NCBI RefSeq assembly: GCF_002196855.1
Contig: NZ_NIPW01000012.1
Location: 1 to 64,000, forward strand
DNA length: 64,000 nt
Origin: Haematobacter genomosp. 1
GTDB taxonomy: Bacteria; Pseudomonadota; Alphaproteobacteria; Rhodobacterales; Rhodobacteraceae
Direction: 5' to 3'
The position numbers were made by a program, and so were the translations under genes. Shown in pieces: positions 60,084 through 64,000 of the stretch. The notes under the pieces were generated by a model. It was not told the origin of the DNA. It was given only the letters and a program-made list of their open reading frames with translations, and did no database searches. Position 1 is the first letter of the stretch. Every line of letters begins with the position of its first letter.

Positions 60084-60629
60084 TTACTTGTGCTGCTGCG
60101 GATAGATGAAGCCGGTGACCGGATAGACCCGCCCGAAGCTTTCAGGACGGCTCTCCACCCGTACGGCGGACCAGTCGTTCTTGGCGGAAACGTCGATCAC
60201 GGCCATGCGCAGCGATACTTCGTTACGGCTCCAGTTGGCGTGATCCACCTTGATCTTGCGCGGCGAGACCAGCTCGGAAACCATCGCGACATGGCCAAGC
60301 GGCATCCCCCGGGTCGCGCGGAAAGCCATGACGGAACCGACCTCCGGCGCATTGCCGCGGCCATACTGGCCTTCCGCCTTGTTCCACCACGTCTTTGCAT
60401 CCCCCCGAAGGTTGATGCCGCTCGCCGTGCGCGCGAAGGGCACGCACCAGACGCGCTGCCCCTTCGCCTGCTTCTGTTTGACTTCCATCAGGGCGAGTTG
60501 CTCCCGCCCCGGCTCCATCCCCTGACGGCTGCCAATTTCCCGGGCAGGCGCGGCGCAGGCGCCCAGAACTGCGGCCGTCAGGAGAACAAAGGCCATCTGG
60601 CCGGTTTTTCCGACTCGTTTTCCGTTCAT
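60084..60629 (-). CDS. CHAP-domain lipoprotein, likely peptidoglycan hydrolase
   Basis: This 181-residue exported protein has a signal peptide with lipobox LGAC and a CHAP-type cysteine-histidine domain: catalytic Cys in RVWCVPFARTASG, His in GHVAMVSELV, and a third polar residue in VDHANW. Such enzymes cut peptidoglycan peptides. Start at MNGKRVGKTG is chosen; an upstream ATG is possible. Confidence 0.85.
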   Translation of the reverse strand: MNGKRVGKTGQMAFVLLTAAVLGACAAPAREIGSRQGMEPGREQLALMEVKQKQAKGQRVWCVPFARTASGINLRGDAKTWWNKAEGQYGRGNAPEVGSVMAFRATRGMPLGHVAMVSELVSPRKIKVDHANWSRNEVSLRMAVIDVSAKNDWSAVRVESRPESFGRVYPVTGFIYPQQHK

Positions 60630-60823
60630 AATGTCCCTCAGACGCCGCCGGCTTGCTTTGCCGTGATCTCGCAATCCAGGGAGAATCCGGGATCCTCGGC
60701 ACTTCGCAAGATGGCTGGGAAAGCGTTAGCAAACTCCTGCTGACGGATGGGAAAGTGCGGCAAATCTCCGCCGATGGCGCTCAGCAATCCGGGCCCGCCC
60801 GGAGCGGCGGAGGGTGCCGGAGC

Positions 60824-61813
60824 TCAGGGCGGAAGGAAACTGACGGAGAGTTGCCCCCGCCCCGCCTGCTTGGAGGCATAAAGCTCCCGGTCCGCGGCAT
60901 CGAGAATCTCCGTACCGGTGGCGGCGGTCCGGGCGGGAACGATCACCGCCCCCAGACTTGCGCCCAGCCGGACCGCAGGCGCACCATCCAGCGTCCGGCG
61001 CGAGAAACGATTGCGCAGGCGGGTGGCGATATCCTCCAGCGGCGCGGCGGAAGTGACGCCCGGAAGCACGACGACGAATTCGTCGCCCCCGATACGGGCG
61101 GCATGATCCTGCTGGCGGAGCCGCGTGGTCAGGATACGACCCGTTTCCCGCAACACGTCGTCGCCTGCGGCATGGCCCAGCGTGTCGTTGACCTGCTTGA
61201 AGAAATCCAGATCCGCATGCACGAGCGCGAAGGGCGTGCCTGCGCGGATCACATCCTCCAGCACCCGCTCCATCGCGCGCCGGTTGCCGAGGCCGGTGAG
61301 CGGGTCCGTCAGCGCCTCTGCCTCTGCGCGGGTCTTGGCGCTGCGGAGGCGGTCGTTCCGGCCGCGCAGCTCCCCCATCACGGCGTTCTTCGCCTCGATC
61401 AGATAGAGCATCTCGACCGCAAGATCGGTCGGCGCGAAATCCGCCTGCGTCAGCCCGTGCATGCGCACGGCCTCGGCCACGCCGACGCCGAAGGAGAGGT
61501 TCAGGAACACTTCGCCCCCGCCCAGAGGCACGGCGATGCCTCTCAGCTCGCGGCCTCCGCGTCCGGGGAGCTGAAGGTAGAGACGCGGATCGTCCGACTG
61601 GGCAATATCCTCCAGCCGGATGCCGCGGGAGCCGTTGCGGAGGCTGAACACCTCTCCGAACGGCCGTCCGACAAGCGGCTCCGGCCCGGTGACACGGGCG
61701 ATCGTCGGCCCTGCGGCGCGCACCTTCATGTCGGCGGCGATCCACAGGAACATCGGCATGAGCCGTGCGAGGGCGTCGCGGCTGAAGCGCATGTGGCAAG
61801 GGGTACGGTCCAT
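60824..61813 (-). CDS. Diguanylate cyclase with N-terminal HNOBA-like domain
   Basis: This 329-residue protein has an N-terminal part (residues 1-130) resembling the HNOBA/PAS-like partner domain of haem-NOX systems, a short coiled coil (about 135-165), and a C-terminal GGDEF domain with the active motif IGGDEF and the upstream DADLDFFKQVND metal site. It should make cyclic di-GMP. It starts 3 bp after the H-NOX-like gene stop and should take its signal from that protein. Confidence 0.88.
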   Translation of the reverse strand: MDRTPCHMRFSRDALARLMPMFLWIAADMKVRAAGPTIARVTGPEPLVGRPFGEVFSLRNGSRGIRLEDIAQSDDPRLYLQLPGRGGRELRGIAVPLGGGEVFLNLSFGVGVAEAVRMHGLTQADFAPTDLAVEMLYLIEAKNAVMGELRGRNDRLRSAKTRAEAEALTDPLTGLGNRRAMERVLEDVIRAGTPFALVHADLDFFKQVNDTLGHAAGDDVLRETGRILTTRLRQQDHAARIGGDEFVVVLPGVTSAAPLEDIATRLRNRFSRRTLDGAPAVRLGASLGAVIVPARTAATGTEILDAADRELYASKQAGRGQLSVSFLPP

Positions 61814-61816
61814 CCT

Positions 61817-62398
61817 TCACCCCGCAAGATCGAAATGCCGGCCGGGCGTGTGGGACCAGTGCGGCACATCTATCTCTATCCGTTCTCCGCCTTGGGGCAG
61901 ATCCTGCACCTCCTCCATCAGGACGAGGGCGCCGTATTCGTCCGCCATGGCGCGCAATACGCCGCTCGCCAGATAGCCTGCGCCGGGCAGGCGGAACCGG
62001 CAGGTGAGCCGGAAGCGACCGCCGCCGAGCTCCTCCATCTCCAGCCTCGGCAGATCGAGTTCCGGCAGTGCGAGACGCCCCCAGCCGGGCAGATGATCGA
62101 CGGAGCGGAGGAATTCGAGAAAGCTGACACCGGAAAACCGCAGCAGGCGGCGAAAGGCTCCGCCGTCCTGCCCGGAGACGATATGGGTGCCCAAATCCTC
62201 CAGCAGGTCGCATCGCCGCCGGTTCAGCCGTTCGGCGGCGATGTCCAGCAAGCGGCAGGTGATGTCGTCGTCATAGACCAGGATCGGTTCGAAACCTTCC
62301 GCGTCGATTCGGGCCTCTGCCGCGAGGGCGGCCCAGAAGTCGTTGCCGAAGGTATTGCGCAGGTAGGAGTGCAGAGATCGGTTGAAGAGTCCGTGCAT
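61817..62398 (-). CDS. H-NOX-like (haem NO-binding fold) sensor, probably degenerate
   Basis: This 193-residue protein starts MHGLFNRSLHSYLRNTFG and shows the HNOB overall pattern, including LEFLRSVDHLPG before the second half. Active H-NOX domains bind haem through a histidine in a D-x-x-H position and use a YxSxR motif. Here the histidine position reads DHLP and the YxSxR stretch reads TCRFR, so haem binding in the usual way is doubtful. The neighbouring histidine could be a ligand. It is coupled to a diguanylate cyclase. Confidence 0.75.
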   Translation of the reverse strand: MHGLFNRSLHSYLRNTFGNDFWAALAAEARIDAEGFEPILVYDDDITCRLLDIAAERLNRRRCDLLEDLGTHIVSGQDGGAFRRLLRFSGVSFLEFLRSVDHLPGWGRLALPELDLPRLEMEELGGGRFRLTCRFRLPGAGYLASGVLRAMADEYGALVLMEEVQDLPQGGERIEIDVPHWSHTPGRHFDLAG

Positions 62399-62462
62399 GG
62401 AAGGGCCCCCGGTTCAGAGGCAGCATTTCACAGCCGGGTTAAGAAAGTATCACGGAGCGCTG

Positions 62463-63953
62463 TCAGTCGAGGCTGGCGTCCAGTTCGCGGCTGCGCTTGG
62501 TCACGAAATCCGCCATCGCCTCCGCCCGGGCCGGATCGAGGGCGGGCGGCTCATAGGCGTCGAGGATGCGCCGCGCGCGCTTGGCCGCCCGCTCGCTGGC
62601 CCAGAGCGCGCCGTCCTCCTCCCACACCGGGTAGGGCCGCCAGTCGGAGGCGACAGGTTCGGGGAAGGCAGCCCCCGTGCCAGTCCCCGTGCCGCCCGCG
62701 CCGGGAAGCCCCGCCAGCAGATCCTCCTCCGTCCCACCGGAGGAGGTCTGCCAGTAGCGCTGGACAAGCTGGATCTGCTCACAGTCGAGAACGAACTTTT
62801 CCACGCTGGCGGCCGTCCCTCGCGACAGCCAGCCCGCCGCGTGATGGAGCAGGTTCGCGCCGGACCGCACCCCGCTCCACAGGCTGTTGGCTGTTTCCGC
62901 CATCGCTTGCGCATCGGCGATATTCGCGGTGGACGCCGCGGTTGCGCGGAAGGGCAGGTGAAGGCTCCGTGCGATCTGCCCCAGCGCCTCCGTCATGCGA
63001 AGGCTCTCTGCCGTGCCGAATACCGGTGCGCCGAAGGTCGGACCGAGACATGCGGACAGGGCGCCCAGAATGACCGGCGTTCCGGGGCGGACCTGCTGCA
63101 CCAGGGCCACCACCGCCAGCGCCTCCGCGAGCGCGAGCGTCACCATGCCGGCGACCGTTACCCCCGAGCCGGCCTCCGCCATGACGAGCGGGGTCACCAT
63201 CACCGCCTGCCCGGCCCGCGCGGCGCAGAGAGTGGCGGCCAGCACGCTCGCATCGAAGATGAGCGGGCCAGCGGAGTTGATATTGACATAAAGGCGCGGC
63301 TTCGCGGCGAAATCCGCCTCCTCCAGGCCGGAGGCGAACCGCGCCAGCGTCATCACGTCCCGCACCGCGGCAGGGCCGAGCGGATAGGCGTGAATAACCT
63401 TGTCCGTCAGACGAAGGGCCGCCTCCGCGCAGACGAGATGGCGCATGGGAGGGGGAATGTCCTGCGGCTCAACGGGATAGCCGCCAAGGAAATGGATGCA
63501 GTTGAAGCTCTGGGCAAGGCGCAGCAGATCTTCGCAGGCCGCGAGATCGCCGCTCCTGCGCCCGCGCTGCAGGTCCCAGACCTCGGTCGCGGAGGCTACC
63601 GCACCGAAGAGCATGTGCTGCCCGCCGACGGTGACTGCGCGCGCGGGGTTGCGCGGCTCCAGCCGGAAAGTCGCGGGGGCAAGGCGTGCCATGTCCGACA
63701 CGAAATCGGGGTCGAAACGCGCGACGTTTCCCTCCACCCTCACCCGGGCGGTGTCCAGCGCCTGACGCAGACCGCCCTCTCCCTCCAGCCCCGGAAGCTC
63801 CACACCGCGCTCCGCCAGCAGGCGCAACGCGGCGCGGCGAATGCGGATGACATCCTCCGGCGAAAGCGGGGCGAGGGGCGGATCGGGGTTCTCCGGCATA
63901 GACCACGGCATCTGTCCCGGCACGGCATCGCTCGCCATTGACGCATTTCCCAT
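62463..63953 (-). CDS. Trimethylamine methyltransferase (MttB) family protein without pyrrolysine
   Basis: This 496-residue protein belongs to the MttB superfamily of corrinoid-dependent methyltransferases: FNCIHFLGGYPVEPQDIPP, LYVNINSAGPL and the barrel segment around GTPVILGALSACLGP are typical. The frame has no in-frame TAG, so it is the non-pyrrolysine branch that uses other quaternary amines such as betaines. No corrinoid protein gene is visible beside it. ATG at 63953 with GAGAGG 7 bp upstream is chosen. Confidence 0.82.
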   Translation of the reverse strand: MGNASMASDAVPGQMPWSMPENPDPPLAPLSPEDVIRIRRAALRLLAERGVELPGLEGEGGLRQALDTARVRVEGNVARFDPDFVSDMARLAPATFRLEPRNPARAVTVGGQHMLFGAVASATEVWDLQRGRRSGDLAACEDLLRLAQSFNCIHFLGGYPVEPQDIPPPMRHLVCAEAALRLTDKVIHAYPLGPAAVRDVMTLARFASGLEEADFAAKPRLYVNINSAGPLIFDASVLAATLCAARAGQAVMVTPLVMAEAGSGVTVAGMVTLALAEALAVVALVQQVRPGTPVILGALSACLGPTFGAPVFGTAESLRMTEALGQIARSLHLPFRATAASTANIADAQAMAETANSLWSGVRSGANLLHHAAGWLSRGTAASVEKFVLDCEQIQLVQRYWQTSSGGTEEDLLAGLPGAGGTGTGTGAAFPEPVASDWRPYPVWEEDGALWASERAAKRARRILDAYEPPALDPARAEAMADFVTKRSRELDASLD

Positions 63954-64000
63954 CTGCAACCTCTCGCCAGAGACATGCTCTCCCCTTACGGGAAAGGATG

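Noticed and set aside
62463-63953. Pyrrolysine-containing trimethylamine methyltransferase
   Set aside because: No in-frame amber codon is present, so the pyrrolysine branch is excluded.

Overview
The window is GC-rich chromosomal DNA from an alphaproteobacterium, most likely a member of the Rhodobacteraceae. Points in favour are the petABC (Rieske, cytochrome b, cytochrome c1) operon, a short aa3-type CoxIV peptide, the rpsF-rpsR-rplI cluster with an acidic tail on L9, the fabD / fabG / acpP neighbourhood, glnBA with an NtrC-like palindrome, and polyhydroxybutyrate genes. The genus cannot be fixed from the sequence alone.

Layout. 1-4.8 kb: end of a thiamine ABC transporter (thiP, thiQ), then petABC and a glutathione transferase on the minus strand. 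4.8-5.7 kb: a gene-poor stretch ending in 12.5 copies of an 8-bp tandem repeat that runs into the stop codon of mtaB. 5.7-7.8 kb: mtaB and dapF. 7.9-11.3 kb: an accessory island lying between the 3' ends of two convergent tRNA genes (Lys and Pro). It holds an AT-rich patch with four TGTAACC heptamers, a truncated serine recombinase, a small putative DNA-binding gene, a decayed fragment and an unrecognised overlapping gene pair. 11.5-17 kb: a vitamin B12 uptake operon (btuB-btuF-btuC-btuD) behind a cobalamin riboswitch; its binding protein carries a 230-residue low-complexity insert. 17-26.6 kb: periplasmic copper/thiol proteins, YqgE, threonylcarbamoyl-AMP synthase, an acyl-CoA dehydrogenase coupled to a metallo-hydrolase, CoxIV, a lipoprotein, AzlCD and a membrane protein. 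26.6-39.7 kb: greA with a terminator-like leader, ETF-ubiquinone oxidoreductase, a TPR protein, ispE, a polyprenyl diphosphate synthase, small housekeeping genes, phbAB, tag, a TlpA-like thioredoxin and argH. 40-49 kb: mntH behind a Fur/Mur-like palindrome, an alpha/beta hydrolase, rpiA, gor, hflKC and a DegP-type protease. 49-55 kb: glnA and glnB, a frameshifted nnr gene, tRNA-Leu, a D-armless tRNA-Leu-like remnant and tig. 55.8-64 kb: the ribosomal cluster, fatty-acid synthesis genes, a CHAP-domain lipoprotein, an H-NOX-like protein coupled to a diguanylate cyclase, and an MttB-family protein.

Most of the window is compact core genome with 1-14 bp gene overlaps. Clear strong hairpin terminators follow thiQ/petC, tRNA-Lys, hflKC, glnA, tig, rplI and acpP. 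The least explained parts are the tRNA-Lys/tRNA-Pro island, the BtuF insert, the broken nnr gene, the deleted tRNA-Leu and the degenerate H-NOX.
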